Notes: a model not told the origin generated them from the letters alone. 64,000 bases of DNA from Aplectana chamaeleonis (GCA_029168955.1 JAPDOI010000442.1:124001-188000), one strand, 5' to 3'; counted from the stretch's first letter, positions 1 to 12,152 are shown. Made by a program: numbers and translations.

Positions 1-147
1 GGTACTTCCTAGCTTTCGCATTTTTCCGCGGTAAGTTCGCCGAACTTCCGCGGCTCGCGATAAATTTAATTTTAATTCTCGGAAAATCAGGGATCACGGT
101 GAATTTTCGGGGGATCTCAGGCATTTAATTCTGATCTAGGCTACAGT

Positions 148-350
148 AGCTTCACAAGGGGCCATCGCTCGTGGCTTCATAGGACTAGGCGACAATAGCT
201 TCACATCAGTTCGGCGCTATTAGCTCCACAAAAATAGGCAATACTAGCTTGACAAGGTCGGCGTCAGTAGCTTTATGAAACAAGGCGACAATAGCTAGAG
301 TTTTTCACCATCTAGCTTGACAAATTCACCATTGTCTAGCTACGACCTGT
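148..350. repeat. degenerate short tandem repeat
   Basis: A run of about seven diverged copies of a 23-30 bp unit built around TAGCTTCACAA and GGCGACAATAGC (variants TAGCTCCACAA, TAGCTTGACAA, TAGCTTTATGA). Flanking sequence at 1-147 and 351-899 shows no gene or element I recognise. Confidence 0.5.
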
Positions 351-899
351 CCAATTTCAGACTAGTCGCCCCGCAGCTCCTCGGCGACAAGTGAATTCCT
401 CTGGGGCTACTAGCCAGCGTTTGCCAGAGTTGCTGTTGCAGAAAAGTTCAGAGTAATAGAGAGTGCTGTCTTCCTAGTCTTGTCTCTCACACCATTGTCT
501 CAATCGAAGCATTGAATGAATTAGGTCCTGCAACATAAACGCGTTGCAATCTCGATCCGAAACGCAGGCCCGCATTCTCATCCCGAAACATTCCGCACAG
601 CTTTGCAACCTGGTCGCTAACCAACGCACTTCCCTTATTCGCTAACGTGTTAATTCTTTGAGTGATCTCAATATGTTGAACGACAAATAATCCAGAATTT
701 TGAGATTTCTCTGGGTTCCTGATTGCCGAGATATCAACTCAGAACGTGGTTGTTGAAACTCCTCACAGTCTTTTCATGAATTCTTGAAAGCCCTCCGATT
801 TCCTGCCTTCTCGAGAGCAGGCTCTACTTCAGGGGTCCATTTCACCACTTTGTTGTCCGTAGTTTGTTAAAAAAGGTGTGGCAGGAAGATACACGCCAT

Positions 900-1238
900 T
901 GATTCGAACAGTGAAATTATAGCATGAATTACGTCTTTCCCAAACCATCGTATAACTGAGGTAGCAGGTCGAAAATTATGAAACCGACGTCGGATTCGTT
1001 AGCGTCCTGAATTTCACCCCTAGTCAAGATTTCAGCCAAATCCGAGATACTGACCATAGACTGGAAAACGGCTGTCGGCAGAGGTCGAAAAATTAATTCC
1101 CTGGATCGGGCTTTTGCAGTGTTTATTTTGAAGAGGACCATAAAAAAAGCTGTCGGCCGAGTTCCAGTTTGATCCGACCATACTGAGCCGATTATTGTCG
1201 GTGTGACGGCTGTAGATAAGACGGTGTGATTTGAGCCT
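900..1238. repeat. dispersed repeat, left part, split by a retrotransposon
   Basis: From about 1060 onward this matches 4880-5045: shared blocks include GTGTTTATTTTGAAG, AGCTGTCGGCCGAGT and GGTGTGATTTGAGCC. The copy stops at 1238, where the 3' tail of a minus-strand non-LTR element begins, and resumes at 4705. The second copy at 4757-5110 gives the uninterrupted version. It is non-coding as far as I can tell; its class is unknown. Confidence 0.6.
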
Positions 1239-1270
1239 TCTTCTTCTTTGCAGCCACGTCGAGGGTACTG

Positions 1271-3257
1271 TCATAGGTTGAGGGACTGGGCGACCAATAA
1301 TGGATTCGTCCATAGGTCCATTGTGGTCAGCGTGGTTGGTCTCTCCGGACAATCAAACAAATGTGCCGTATCGTGGCCGTGGCATCCACAGTCTGGGCAA
1401 ACGTCCCATTTGCTGCTGTTAATCTTGCTAACATATGCCATAAGCATAGTAGAGTGACCACAGCGCAGCGATGCCAGGGTGCATCTGACCCTCCTTCCGA
1501 GTTGAGACTCGGATGTGCAGACCCGGGGTGGCACCACTCCCAGGATGGGATTTACCGCCGCCTTTTCCAGATGACACCGTACGAACTGTGTGTGCTCCTC
1601 GCGAAACAGACGGAGTCGTTCTTGCTGTGAATCGTGCCATCTTTGCAGATTGTTTTTGCTTGGAGCATCGGCGAATGGCTCTCTGATGCGTCTCTCCCTG
1701 ACGGGGTTTCAGCACTCTCCATGAGGGGTGGTTGGGTTGCTTTATGATATTGATGAAAAATTGTTGGGCCTGGAGCTGGCAGTGCTCTTTTACTGGCAAT
1801 AATCGTGTCTCCGCGTGCAAATGCTCGACTGGGGAACTTCTTGCACATCCGGTAGCTATACGAAGTGCGGCATTCTGTACAAGCTGCATCTTGGTCTAGG
1901 AGGCTTCTAATACCAAGTGCTGCCACACCGGTGCAGCGTACTCCAGAGCGGGCTGAAGTATTGCCTTGTATGTCGTGATAATAGTTTCCTTGCTACTGCC
2001 CCATGATGTACCGCCCAGGGCTCTGAGCACATCAAGCTTCGCTTTGACGTCGGCCTGCTTCTGCTCTTTGTTCTTATGAAACTTGAGCGATGGATCGAGC
2101 ACCAGACCGAGCAGTTTGGGAAAGCGAGCAGCAGGTAATCGATCTCCGTCCCACTCGACATGCGGGTGAGCGCTGTGCTCCGATGGATCCATTGTGAGTA
2201 CGGATACCGACGATTTGGATGCAGAGATCTTTAGCATTTTGCGATCAAAATTGCTTTTCAGTGTGACCAGGTATTCATTGATCTTGAAGGGGGACACATG
2301 TATATCCCGATCACAACACATTATTGTCATATGATCGACATAGGCGACCACCTTGATACCCTGGGGAGGAGCGGGCATGTCTTCGAGGTACAGACTGAAG
2401 AGGGCAGGTGATAAAACGCCGCCCTGCGGAACTCCAGCTGCAATAGGAATACTATTGGAGACATGGTTCTGGAACATAACTCTGACTCGTCTGCCCTTGA
2501 TGAATGGAGATATCCAGCGTTTCTGCCACGGCGGTATTGATGATTCAAGTAAGTTGCTTGACAGAACATGTTTTACTGTGTCGAATGCCTTGGTGAGATC
2601 TAAGGCATCAGCCACAGTTCTCTGTAGCTTCTGGGCATTGAACCCATCGATGGCAAAGCTTGTAATTTCCAGCAGAGCTGTCGTGGTGGAATGCAGCTTT
2701 CTGAATCCATGCTGAATCACTCGCTTCTCATTGTGCTCCGCCAAGTCCTTTACGATCAGTTTTTCGGCTACCTTCGCGAACGTGGACAGCAAGCTAATAG
2801 GTCTGTATCCCTTGACTGGAGCCTGAGGTTTCCTCGGCTTGGGCGGCGGCACAACGTTAGCTGTCTTCCAGTTCTGTGGGATGGTGCACGATCTGAACGA
2901 GGTATTGATCAAATCAGTGAGAAGCGGAAGGATTTGATTCGGTATCTTTTTCAAGACAACAGGACATATCCCATCTGGACCAACCGCTTTTGAATTCCGC
3001 ATATCCTTTATAACTTTCTCAACTTGCGTCGTAGTGAACGCTCCGGCCGTGCTCATAAGCGGGAGGCGACACAGCTATCGTACAGTCACTCTATTCTGCG
3101 GACCACGTTTTGCACTGGTGATGAAAAAACTTCTCCCGAGCGCATAAGCGGCTTCTTTTCCTGATTTGAATACACCGTTGTCTAATTCGATTGTGGAGAC
3201 GGTAGCAGGCAAGCTCTTACCCGAGAGCTTCCCATAATACCTTCCAAGTAGCTGCAC
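1271..3257 (-). pseudogene. reverse transcriptase and C-terminal knuckle of element A
   Basis: The largest open stretch is 3056-1896 (386 aa). It contains the RT blocks AVGPDGICPVVLK, YRPISLLSTFAKVAEK, LTKAFDTVKH and AGVPQGGVLSPALFSLYL, then VAYVDHMTI where a YADD box is expected. The downstream thumb region includes LGLVLDPSLKFH, GTSWGSSKETI and LEYAAPVWQ. A final frame to 1271 has CPDCGCHGHDTAHLFDCP, a Cys/His knuckle shared with the copies at 42050 and 52300. Multiple frameshifts and the lost catalytic Asp show decay. Confidence 0.85.
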
Positions 3258-3317
3258 TGTCCGTCTTGTAATCCAACTGCCTGGTGAACTTTTCCCACTC
3301 TTCTTTCTTGTGCCTGT

Positions 3318-4636
3318 CTAATCCTTTCTGATCTCATCGTCAAGTTCAGCAACGATGGGGTCCAGATGGTTGACCGCTCTTCTGGCATCTCTTATCCTGA
3401 TCTTATCGATGATCTCCCTGGTGACATTTGGATAGAAAGTCTTGACGCGGCCGACAGGAATAGCCGCTTTCATGGCTCTGCGGATCGCGTCAGATAAATG
3501 GCACTCATTCTGGTGCACTTCGCCATTCCACGGGTAATTTGCCGACAGGCGAAGCGCAACTTCACTGAACAGGTTCCAGTCTGTTCGGCCTAAATTAAGA
3601 TAAGAACGTTGACGAACACCAGAATAGGGAGCGAGAGAGTTGGAGAGATCGATATGGATAAAGACCGGGACATGGTCACTTGGCAAAGTGGTTGAGGTGG
3701 ACCATGAGCAAGAGTTAGAGAGGTTGGACGAGACAAGAGAAATGTCTGGGCTGGAAGGTCGGCCGTTGGTAGGGAGGCGAGTGGGGTGATCATCATTTAA
3801 GATGACCAAGTCACACTCCTCTGCCCATTCTTCGACGTCATTTTCCATAGCGTCTGAATCAAGTGACGAACAAAAGGTGTGAGCATTAAAATCGCCCGCG
3901 AAGGCAACTGAGGATGAGAGGGAGCAATCGTTTAGCTGCTTAAGTAGAGGAACAGGATCGTAAGATAGGGGCATGAGGTAGTGGGTGGAATATATATGTT
4001 GAAAAGAGAAAGGGGTGTTTTGAGAGGAGGATGGATAGGAAGGTACTCGAGACTACCATCCGTGGGGGTGTTGGGTATGAGTTGGGAGGGGAGAGAAGAT
4101 AAGACAAAGGTTGAAACTCCTCCGCCAAGAGCTGACCTTGGAGCATGGAAGGCAGTATAGCCCGGGATATTAGGATGAGGACGGGTAGGGGATGGAGAGA
4201 GCTTGGTTTCTTGAACCATGATCACGTCTGGATGGTAAGTACGTGCGAAGATAGAGAGCTCAGAAAGTTTGGCACGAATGCCGTTGAGATTGATATGTAC
4301 AATGCAAAGGGGGTGATATGAGGAAGAGGAATCAGAGTTGGTAGGTGAAGAGCATAGAACACAGCGAAAAGCAGAGTTATGATGCTTCACAGAACTGGGA
4401 CCCGAGCAAGAGAAGTGCACCCACCTTTGGCATCCAAAGCATTGGGCGCTGGTCCCATTCCAAGTGACATTTCTGTCGCATGTGGCACATAGGTAATTCT
4501 TCTTCTTCTTCTGAGCGGGTCCAGGGTTCCTTTCCACGCCGGCCCTTAGCAGGAGAATCCGAAGGAGAGACGCGGCCGGCCAGCACCTCTCCCATGACAA
4601 AAACCCTCTTCGTGGAGGGGTGACGTCGGTTTGCAT
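3318..4636 (-). pseudogene. 2A-like motif, Cys/His finger and APE endonuclease of element A
   Basis: The first frame (4636-3932) starts with a ~35-residue leader ending in a hydrophobic stretch and the motif LLLRAGVERNPGP. That fits the 2A ribosome-skipping consensus (D/G)(V/I)ExNPGP. A PHD-like finger follows, with CATC, CFGC, H and C pairs. The endonuclease shows LNGIRAK and QETKLSP in this frame and then, after a frameshift near 3960, GDFNAH and SDHVP in the next frame (3974-3318). Those are the conserved metal-binding and catalytic blocks of APE endonucleases. The frameshift and downstream stops make it non-functional. Family identity is firm; the 2A assignment is by motif only. Confidence 0.8.
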
Positions 4637-4704
4637 AGAGGTGATCTTCTTTCCTCCACACTGTCACGGCGTGAACGTACGACATCTCGGCAGCCTTAGA
4701 AAAA

Positions 4705-5110
4705 ATTTGAGCCTTAGAAACAGGCCTCATCACACCGTGTGATTTTTGCGATAAATGCCTCTAGATCAGTTTTTTAAGCTTTTTCAGGTAGACATGTATG
4801 AAAACTACTTGGTTAGTCCTTCCAGAAGCCAAGCAGTCGACTATGAGTGTGTCAGTCGGGGCGCTGAAACATCGGAAAACCGCTATCTGGACTTACGCCC
4901 CAATAGAGGTCGAAAAAACAATATTTCTGGATCAGGCTGTTGCAGTGTTTATTTTGAAGGGGACCTGCAAAAAAGCTGTCGGCCGAGTCCCATGTCGATC
5001 CGACTATTTTGAGCCGATTACCGCCGGTGTGACGGTGTGATTTGAGCCTCAAATCAGGCCTCATCACACCGTGTGATTTTTGCGATAACTGCCTCTAGAT
5101 CAGCTTTTTA
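4705..5110. repeat. dispersed repeat: right part of copy I plus copy II
   Basis: Sequence 4715-4757 completes the copy interrupted by element A. A second copy follows directly to 5110. Both contain CAGGCCTCATCACACCGTG, and copy II has an uninterrupted GATTTGAGCCTCAAATC palindromic junction at 5038-5055. The copies are in tandem. Confidence 0.55.
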
Positions 5111-5514
5111 AAGGCAGTGTTCACGGTAAGAATCGTTTTTCTGCTTATCCGCCTATCTTGAAGACGGTTCCACTCGGATTCCAGTGATGTCTTTGGAATT
5201 GTACAAGATCTTCTGGGAACGGAGTTATGGTCCCTCAAAAATTGAGCTGAGGAAACATGGTGGACGAGTTGTCCGAGGCTTGTAACTTCCGTCTTTTGCC
5301 GCCGATGTATGCGACCTGACCTGAGTAAAGAAAGAAGTTAAGAATGAAGGGAAGAATGGCTTTATCGTTCGGAAACCATCGCTCATCTCACAATCTCGAG
5401 CATTCATTTGTTCAATTCGGTGGGCGTGGAAAGTGCATCTGGGTGTGACGAGCTGACGGGTGTCCAACTTTGGGGCCGTAGGGCACCGTTCCGAGCTCAT
5501 TTTTCTTAGTCCCA
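5107..5514. repeat. TTAA-ended TIR element, left part
   Basis: Begins with TTTAAAGGCAGTGTTCACGG, the terminal sequence shared with the elements at 25014, 41499 and 53440. Inside, 5230-5430 matches 60960-61130 (shared CATGGTGGACGAGTTGTCCG and AGGCTTGTAACTTC). The right end is missing, and the foldback element starts near 5515. Probably a non-autonomous DNA transposon. Confidence 0.5.
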
Positions 5515-8245
5515 CTTCGTCGGCGACGGCAGATCGTCGACGCTGCGTCGCGGAGAAGACTGTCGCGCCGGCGGCGAATGGGTTGAGCACCGTCTCGAGC
5601 TACTATAAGGGGCCATAAAGCTGAAACTTGGCAAACGAACTCCGGCAGAGCTGAGTTTCACCCTCAAGCTGTTATATCTTAAAGCTTCACGTTTGAAACC
5701 TTGAGATTCTTCTAGAAAACTGAAATTTTTAGTTCCTTTGCTTACTGGCCAAATATGCAGTAGAAATGTGTCCTTGCGATTCTACCAGCTTCCGAATTGG
5801 TAAAAATTTCAATTTTCATCCTGAAGGCTTAAAATCTCAATTTTGGGGTTTTGGGATTGGTCAGGAGGTTCTAATATGTCGTTGAGATTCTACCAAGTTC
5901 CAAACTGGTCAGCTTGACGCTGAAGCTGAAATTTAAAAATTTCAATTTTCATCCTGGAGACCGAAAAATTCAAATCTCTGGTTTTAGAACCAGTCATGAG
6001 TTTCGAATGTGTCGTTGAGATTCTACCAGCTTCCGAGTTGGTCGGCTCCAGGCAGAAGCTGAAATTTTCAATTTTCATTCTAGAGACCGCAAAATTAAAT
6101 TTTCTGGTTTTAGGACCAGTCATGAGTTTCGAATGTGTCGTTGAGATTCTACCAGCTTCCGAATTGGTCAGCTTCAGGCAGAAGCTAAAATTTAAAAGTT
6201 TCAATGTTCATCCTAAAGGCCTAAAATCTGATTTTTCTGGTTTTAGGACTGGTCAAGAGGTTCAAATATGTCGTTGAAATTCTACCAGGTTCCGAATCGA
6301 TCAGCTTCACGCAGAAGCTGATATTATTAGAAAATTTCAAAGTTCTCTGAGGACCGATTTCTGTTTTTCTGACCTGTCACGAGGTTGGAATGCGCTACTA
6401 AAGGAGTACCAGGTTTCGAACTGAACCGATCCAATCATTTAGTGAAAATAGGTTTTCACGCAACGGAGAATCGTTGAACATTAATAAATTTGATAATAAT
6501 AAAAAATTATCAAATATTCGAAAGGTTATTATTCTCTGGGTCGTATTCCGATATCTACCAGAGAACTTATTTTTATTAATATTTGCTGGTCGTCGTCGTG
6601 TAATATGCGGTACGAATTAACATGCCATCGATACAGCGTTTATGGGCTAATGAGTACCTGTGGTGCAGGCGACGCTGAGTCTTGGACTCTCCATGTTTCT
6701 ACGATATAACAACGAGACTGGAGAGGGTAGCTGACGACTATGTAACTAAATTATGACGTTTTCTGGCGATTTTCAAGTAGGCTCCTGTGTTGAGTTCGCT
6801 TTATCCATATCACAATGCACACAATTTCAGTCAGAATCGAACCTTTCATGGGGAATTGTCTAGATATTCGTTCTGCGAATGCATTTTTTCATCACTGCGT
6901 AATCTCCCTGAACATTTATTCAAGAATTCAAATAAACTTCTCCATCTGTCGTATAGTTTCTGCTTCCCATAAAATTTGATTGCTTTCGATTTACACATTG
7001 AAATCTAATATGCGTTTCAGCGCTTCTTATATTAGCTCCCCACAGGCTTGAGGCCGAATATAATATTTTCTCGTGTATTCACCCTCTGCTTTAAAATGTG
7101 AAATCTGAAAGCGTTCTAAATTTATGGAATGCAACAAAAATTAGACAGATGAAGAAAACTATTCGAATCATTGATTCGGTTTTCAGACAAATGGTCAGTG
7201 AGATGGCGGCATGATGAAAAAGTGCATTTGCAGGACAAATGTCCAGAGAATTTCACTTTCACCGGTTTAATTCTGACAGAAAATGTGTGTAGTGTGATAC
7301 GGATAAATCTGGAAGGTTAGACTGTTTCAATTTGAAACCTGATACACCCGCATTACGACCTCATGACAGATCTTAAAAAATGAAAATCGGAAATTTTAGT
7401 CTTCAGAGTGAAAACTGAAAATTTTAAATCTCAGTTTCCACGTGAAGCTGATCAGTTTCGACTGAGTACACCCTCCACGACACATTTCAACTTCATGACG
7501 GACTTAACATCAGAGAGAAGGATTTCATTTTTCGGAGTGAACTTCAGAATTTCTAAATTTCAGCTTCAGCGTCAAGCTGACCAGTTTGGAACTTGGTAGA
7601 ATCTCAACGACATATTTGAACCTCTTGACCAGTCCTAAAACCAAAATGTTGGGATTTTAGGCCTTCTGGATGAAAATTGAAATTTTTCAATTTCAGCTTC
7701 TGCCTGAAGCTGGCCAACTCGGAAGCTGGTAGACTCTCAACGACACATTCGAAGCTCATGACTGATCCTAGAACCAGAAAATTGAATTTTTCGGTCTCCA
7801 GTATAAAAATTTAAATTTTTAAATTTCAGCTTCTGCGTTAGAATCTCAACGACATATTTGAACCTCTTGACCAGTCCTAAAATCAGAAAATTGAGATTTT
7901 AGGCCTTCAGGATGAAAATTGAAATTTTTAAATTTCAGCTTCTACCTGAAGCTGACCAATTCGGAAGCTGGTGGAATCGCAATAACACATTTCTACTGCA
8001 TATTTGGTCAGTAAACAAAGGAACTAGAAATTTCAGTTTTCTAGAAGAATCTCAAGGTTTCAAACGTGAAGCTTTAAGATATAACAGCTTGAGGGTGAAA
8101 CTCAGCTCTGCCGGGGTTCGTTTGCCAAGTTTCAGCTTCATGGCCCCTGATAGTAGCTCGAGACGGTGCTCAACCCATTCGCCGCCGGCGCGACAGTCTT
8201 CTCCGCAACGCGGCGTCGACGATCTGCCGTCGCCGACGAGGCGGA
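5515..8245. mobile_element. foldback-type element with ~0.9-kb inverted arms made of tandem subrepeats
   Basis: The left arm (about 5515-6422) and right arm (about 7328-8245) are inverted copies. CGACGGCAGATCGTCGACG near 5525 reappears in reverse complement near 8215, and TTGCCAAGTTTCAGCTT and its complement flank the same distance in. Each arm contains several copies of a ~120-bp subrepeat (TGTCGTTGAGATTCTACCAG, CTGAAATTT, TTTTAGGACC). The loop 6423-7327 has no transposase or other protein I recognise. This is the architecture of foldback or long-TIR non-autonomous DNA elements. Ends are placed by arm similarity; no target duplication was identified. Confidence 0.75.
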
Positions 8246-8504
8246 GTGCAATTATCTCCCTCCCCACCATAAAACGTGCCCACTGGTACTGGCTGCAAAC
8301 CCTTTTTGGGTGCCTAATGGTACGGATTCCCTATAACGTTCGTTTTTGCTGAAAATCGTTTGGGAGCATTGTTCGAAAGAGGCCTCTCAAATTGGTTCGC
8401 AGAAGGGTTTAAAGTTACAACCTCGGTGGGAGGGGGCCGCATCGGATCCAAACCTGAAGGAGGGGGGGGGGGCGCACCTCTCACTGGCCGATCACACCGC
8501 TACG

Positions 8505-8816
8505 CCTTATCCTGGTATTACTCCACCCCATGTATTTGCGTCCTCCCCCAAAACAGGGTGCTGGGCCATTCCCACCGTCGTCGATGTATGTGGTTTACCT
8601 ATTTACCTACCACCCACAAGCTTCGCCGACGGTGGGAATGGCCCAGCGCCCCTGTTTTGGAGGAGGAAGTAAATACAGGGGGCGGAGAAATACAAGGACG
8701 AGGCCAAATTCTTACTCATGTAGCCGCATTTTGGGTCGTTTTGGGCGCTTCAAAATGCGCAGGCGTTGTGTTCTGAGCCATACCATTCTATTTCCGTACT
8801 TATCTCAGTCACGTTT
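8505..8816. mobile_element. palindromic MITE, left-truncated copy
   Basis: Matches the complete element at 28992-29375: CCCCAAAACAGGG and its inverse CCCTGTTTTGGAGGA, GCCCAGCGCCCCTG, and GGCGTTGTGTTCTGAG. The right terminus CTCAGTCACGT corresponds to CTCAACCACGT of the other copy. RTE copy 1 is inserted a few bases beyond this end. The 260 bp to the left (8246-8504) hold a G-run and nothing recognised. Confidence 0.7.
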
Positions 8817-8868
8817 GCGAGCGCGTACTGACTTCTTGACTTCATTGGTTGGCTTTCGCCTGACGCGG

Positions 8869-11048
8869 TCATTCCGCATCTTCACCGAGGTGTGCCGTCC
8901 TAGTAGTCAGCCGTGTCCATTTTTCACGGTCTTCAGCCACAATTTGAACACATTCCATCCAGCTGTCACTATTCCATTTCCTGCGAAACGAAACATCGCG
9001 CCTGAACTGTCTTTCGATGCCGAGTGACTTTAAATCCTCTTTAACCACATCCGTCCAGAACTTTCGCCTACGCCCAGGTGGCCGTTTCCAGACAGGATTT
9101 GGAAGCATTTTTAAAGCGTGTTGTACGAGACGATCCGGCGTTCTTCTTAGTATATGCCCGAGCAGTCGAAGTCGACTTTCCATTGCTGCTTGAGATGGCG
9201 TTAGGAGATGCTGGCACCTCCCTCGTGTCAAGCGTTGGTGTACTGCGTCGATTTCCTTGTAAAGGTCTTCGTTAAGGCATACACGCGGCAAGAAATATCC
9301 AAACAAACGCCTAAAAAGCTTCCTCTCCGTGCAATCCAACCTTTCCATCTGCGTTTTCCGGTGCTGCCCACGTCTCCGATCCGTACATCATGATAGGGCG
9401 AATATGGCGGATAGGTAGACGCGCAACTTGACTTCCTTCGCGATGGTGGTAGACCACAAACACTTGGTTAGAGAATTGAATGCAGACGTAGCTTTCGCAC
9501 ATCGTTGTCGAATATCCGCTGCATAACTACCATCGTTCTTCAGCAAACAGCCCAAATAACAGAAATCGTCCACCAGTTCGATACGTTGTCCGTCCACACA
9601 AACTCCAGTTGAAGGCCTCTGAGAGACCCACATCTGCTTGCATTTGTCAGGACGAAGACAGAAGTCCATAGGCTGCGGCATACTTCGAAACGAGGTTCAC
9701 AATCCTTTGCAGTTTTGCGTTGTTTTCAGCGAATAACACAATGTCGTCGGCGTACTCCAGGTCGACAAGGAGCGTCCTGATGGTGTTAGGATCACATCCG
9801 CAGGAAACTGTTCTGCAACTCTACGCATGATGTCATCAACGGCGAAGTTGAAAGAAAAAGGTCCTGCAACGGCTCCTTGCCTTACTCCTGTTTTCACCTC
9901 GAAAGCTGACGTAAATCCGACAGGTGTACGAACTGCTGCTGTTGTTCCTTTGTTCATGTCCTCGATTAACCGAACATACTTTTCCGGGACTCCATCTGCT
10001 CGCAGAGCATTGAGCAATCGATCACGATGAGGAGAGTCGAACGCGGCTTCAAAGTCCAAAAAGCAAGCTGTAATGGCTTCGAAAACCGCTGCCACGATTC
10101 AATTACTCTTCTCGACGAACACTTGGTCGATGGTCGATCTTCCAGGTCGAAAACCGGCTTGCTCATCTCTGGCCGTTCTTTCACGATGTTTGATAAGTCG
10201 CTCGAGAATGATAAGTTCTAAAACCTTGTACATGACACGAAGTAGAGAGATTCCTCTGTAGTTCTTAGGATCCGTGACGGATAGCTTCTTGTGAAGAGGT
10301 ACGATGATCGCATGTCTCCACGAATCAGGTATCCTTTCGCTCATCCATATGGCACGGATGGTGTTGGTCATTTCACAAATCCCAGACGGAGGAAGAGCTT
10401 TCAGCATTTCAGCAGTGATGTTGTCATCTCCACCTGCCTTTCCATTCTTCATTTTCCGGACACAATCCAAAACTTCCAGACTCAGTCGGCGGTTCCTCAC
10501 TGGCATCGTAATGTGCTCTCTCTGAACATGCGGGAGCTCAGGTACTGATGGCGCTGGACGATTCAGTAGTGAACTGAAGTAATCCTTCCATATTGGCAGC
10601 GTCGCATCACCAACTGCAACTCCATTGGTAGTGTTCAAGACAGGAGAACATCTCTTCATCTTCCCGCTATACTGTCGCAGCAACGTGTAGGCTTTCTTCG
10701 GATTCTTCTCCTCCCAAGCCTTCTCGAACTCCCTTAGCTCTACACGTCCACTCTCGTTCGCGGTCACTTTGAAGCTGCCGACGCAACTTCCTCTCAGACG
10801 CTTCTCCTCCACGAAGTTTCCTGCAGTTCGGAGAGCACATACTCTGTTGTAGGTAGATGTTGTTTCTTCTGAGACGTAGGCGAACTTCTTCTTAGGCTGT
10901 ACAACCGGGAGTGCCTCTTTCGAAGCGTCCTGGATGCACTTGACAAAGAATCCGCGTCGCAAAGTTTCTTTTTAGTCCGTACTCCGATGTGAATAGAAAC
11001 GCGTTGTCGGAAATTCCTTCTGCACTCTTCATCTCTGAGACTTGTCAT
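8869..11048 (-). pseudogene. RTE copy 1 reverse transcriptase
   Basis: Fragments in shifting frames cover the whole [93 protein letters not shown], the YADD box, then [16 protein letters not shown] and [14 protein letters not shown]. The last frame ends with [17 protein letters not shown] and TAHLGEDAE at 8869. At least three frame changes are needed to read it through, so it is not functional. Confidence 0.85.
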
Positions 11049-11892
11049 GTCAATCCTCTGGAGAGGCTGAGCCCTCGCTTCCTCTTATGAATCCTCGCAG
11101 TGAAGTTCAACAGAACAGGACGGTGATCCGAATCGAATGCGACATCCCACACAGCTCTAGATCTTCGAATGTCCGATACTGGAATATTCCTCGTCAGGAC
11201 ATAGTCAAGCTGTAGTTTCAAAGTTGTCATCTTCCGCTTCCGCTGCTCTTCTGGAGATAGCCGGGTTGGTCCCTGCCACGTAAGCTGATGGCGGCGATGA
11301 TTCCTCTTGAATGTCGATGCAATAATCAGACCACTGCGTTCACAAAAGTCGACAAGGCGGTAGCCATTGTCCGATGTTTGCTCCACTGGGTAGAACCATT
11401 TACCGAGTACTTCGGATTCCTGATCAAGTCCCATCTTCGCATTTGCGTCAATCCCCACGACAACAGCATGTTGACAAGGTATCCTGGCCAGCAACGTATT
11501 GAGTTCCTCATAAACGCATCCTTCGAATTGTCTTCGGCGGTTTCAGTGGGCGCATGAGCACTCACTATCCACAGATTGAATCCTCTGTGATCCCGCAGTC
11601 GTACGAATGCATTCCGACACGACGTTGAGCCGAACTCCTTGACCATACCATTGAAATCCTTCCTTACAGCTATTGCACAGCCTCCCACTCTCCTATCGTC
11701 AGCGTTACCGCAGTAGATGGTGTACTCTCCGACGCTGATGACGGGTCTATCCTTGAGGCGGGTTTCCTGCAAAGCAGCAAGCGGTGCATGGAAATAGCTC
11801 AGAAGTCTGGATAGCGCAGTTTTTTGGATATCACTCGACAGCGATCGACAGTTCAGGGTGGCGAAATTGTGGCTTGTGGCCAAAGACTCCAT
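11045..11892 (-). pseudogene. RTE copy 1 endonuclease domain
   Basis: The frame opens at 11892 with [15 protein letters not shown] and LQETRLKD (the catalytic Glu block), then the [11 protein letters not shown] and [11 protein letters not shown] blocks. A frameshift near 11500 moves into a second frame carrying [26 protein letters not shown] and [10 protein letters not shown]. These are the APE blocks of RTE-1-like elements. The break makes it a pseudogene; copy 2 carries the same region with fewer breaks. Confidence 0.85.
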
Positions 11893-12152
11893 GACTCCCT
11901 AGGTACGGATCCTAAGGTGTTATGGACCAGAGGCCTTAGTGTGCAGGACGGCGACACCTTTATGCAATGTGCGGGATACTTTCGCGATATAGTTGTGCAC
12001 GCTATATCGCTCGAACGTTCCCTGTGTACACTCAAACGTCTGCTGGGTTCAGTAGAAGCAGGGGCACCAACGAGCAGGTACCAACAGACTTGTATACACA
12101 CCCCCGCGAGCGCGTACGCGTAAACCAATTGCTATTGTCCCAATGTTCACAG

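Larger units (their letters stand above)
1239..4704 (-). mobile_element. non-LTR retrotransposon A (Jockey/CR1-like), degenerate, with 2A-like leader
   Basis: A 3.47-kb APE-type LINE read right to left. In order it encodes a 2A-like motif and Cys/His finger, an APE endonuclease, a reverse transcriptase and a C-terminal zinc knuckle, and it ends in an (AAG)n tail (CTTCTTCTTC on the + strand at 1239). The 10-bp direct repeat ATTTGAGCCT lies on both sides (1229-1238 and 4705-4714), and the copy at 5036 shows the empty site. Frames are broken several times, and the RT catalytic box YADD reads YVDH near 2330, so the copy is dead. Organisation and protein are closely related to the element at 49010-52454. 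Confidence 0.9.
8829..12105 (-). mobile_element. RTE-clade retrotransposon, copy 1
   Basis: A 3.28-kb element nearly colinear with 35138-38401. It is flanked by the perfect 12-bp duplication GCGAGCGCGTAC (8817-8828 and 12106-12117), so both ends are exact. It encodes an APE endonuclease then an RT on the minus strand, with no LTRs and no long A-tail, as in the RTE clade. Several frameshifts interrupt the reading frame, although the RT box YADD is intact (complement of 9743-9754). It sits in the 5' intron of swsn-7, with only 47 bp between its 5' end and the exon at 12153. Confidence 0.92.

Noticed and set aside
4755..5040. Coding gene in the repeat copies at 900-1240 and 4755-5040
   Set aside because: The frames differ between the two copies and no domain is visible; treated as a non-coding repeat.
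5890..6277. Repetitive ORFs on both strands in the foldback arms
   Set aside because: They come from the ~120-bp subrepeats and are mirrored in the inverted arm; no sign of coding selection.
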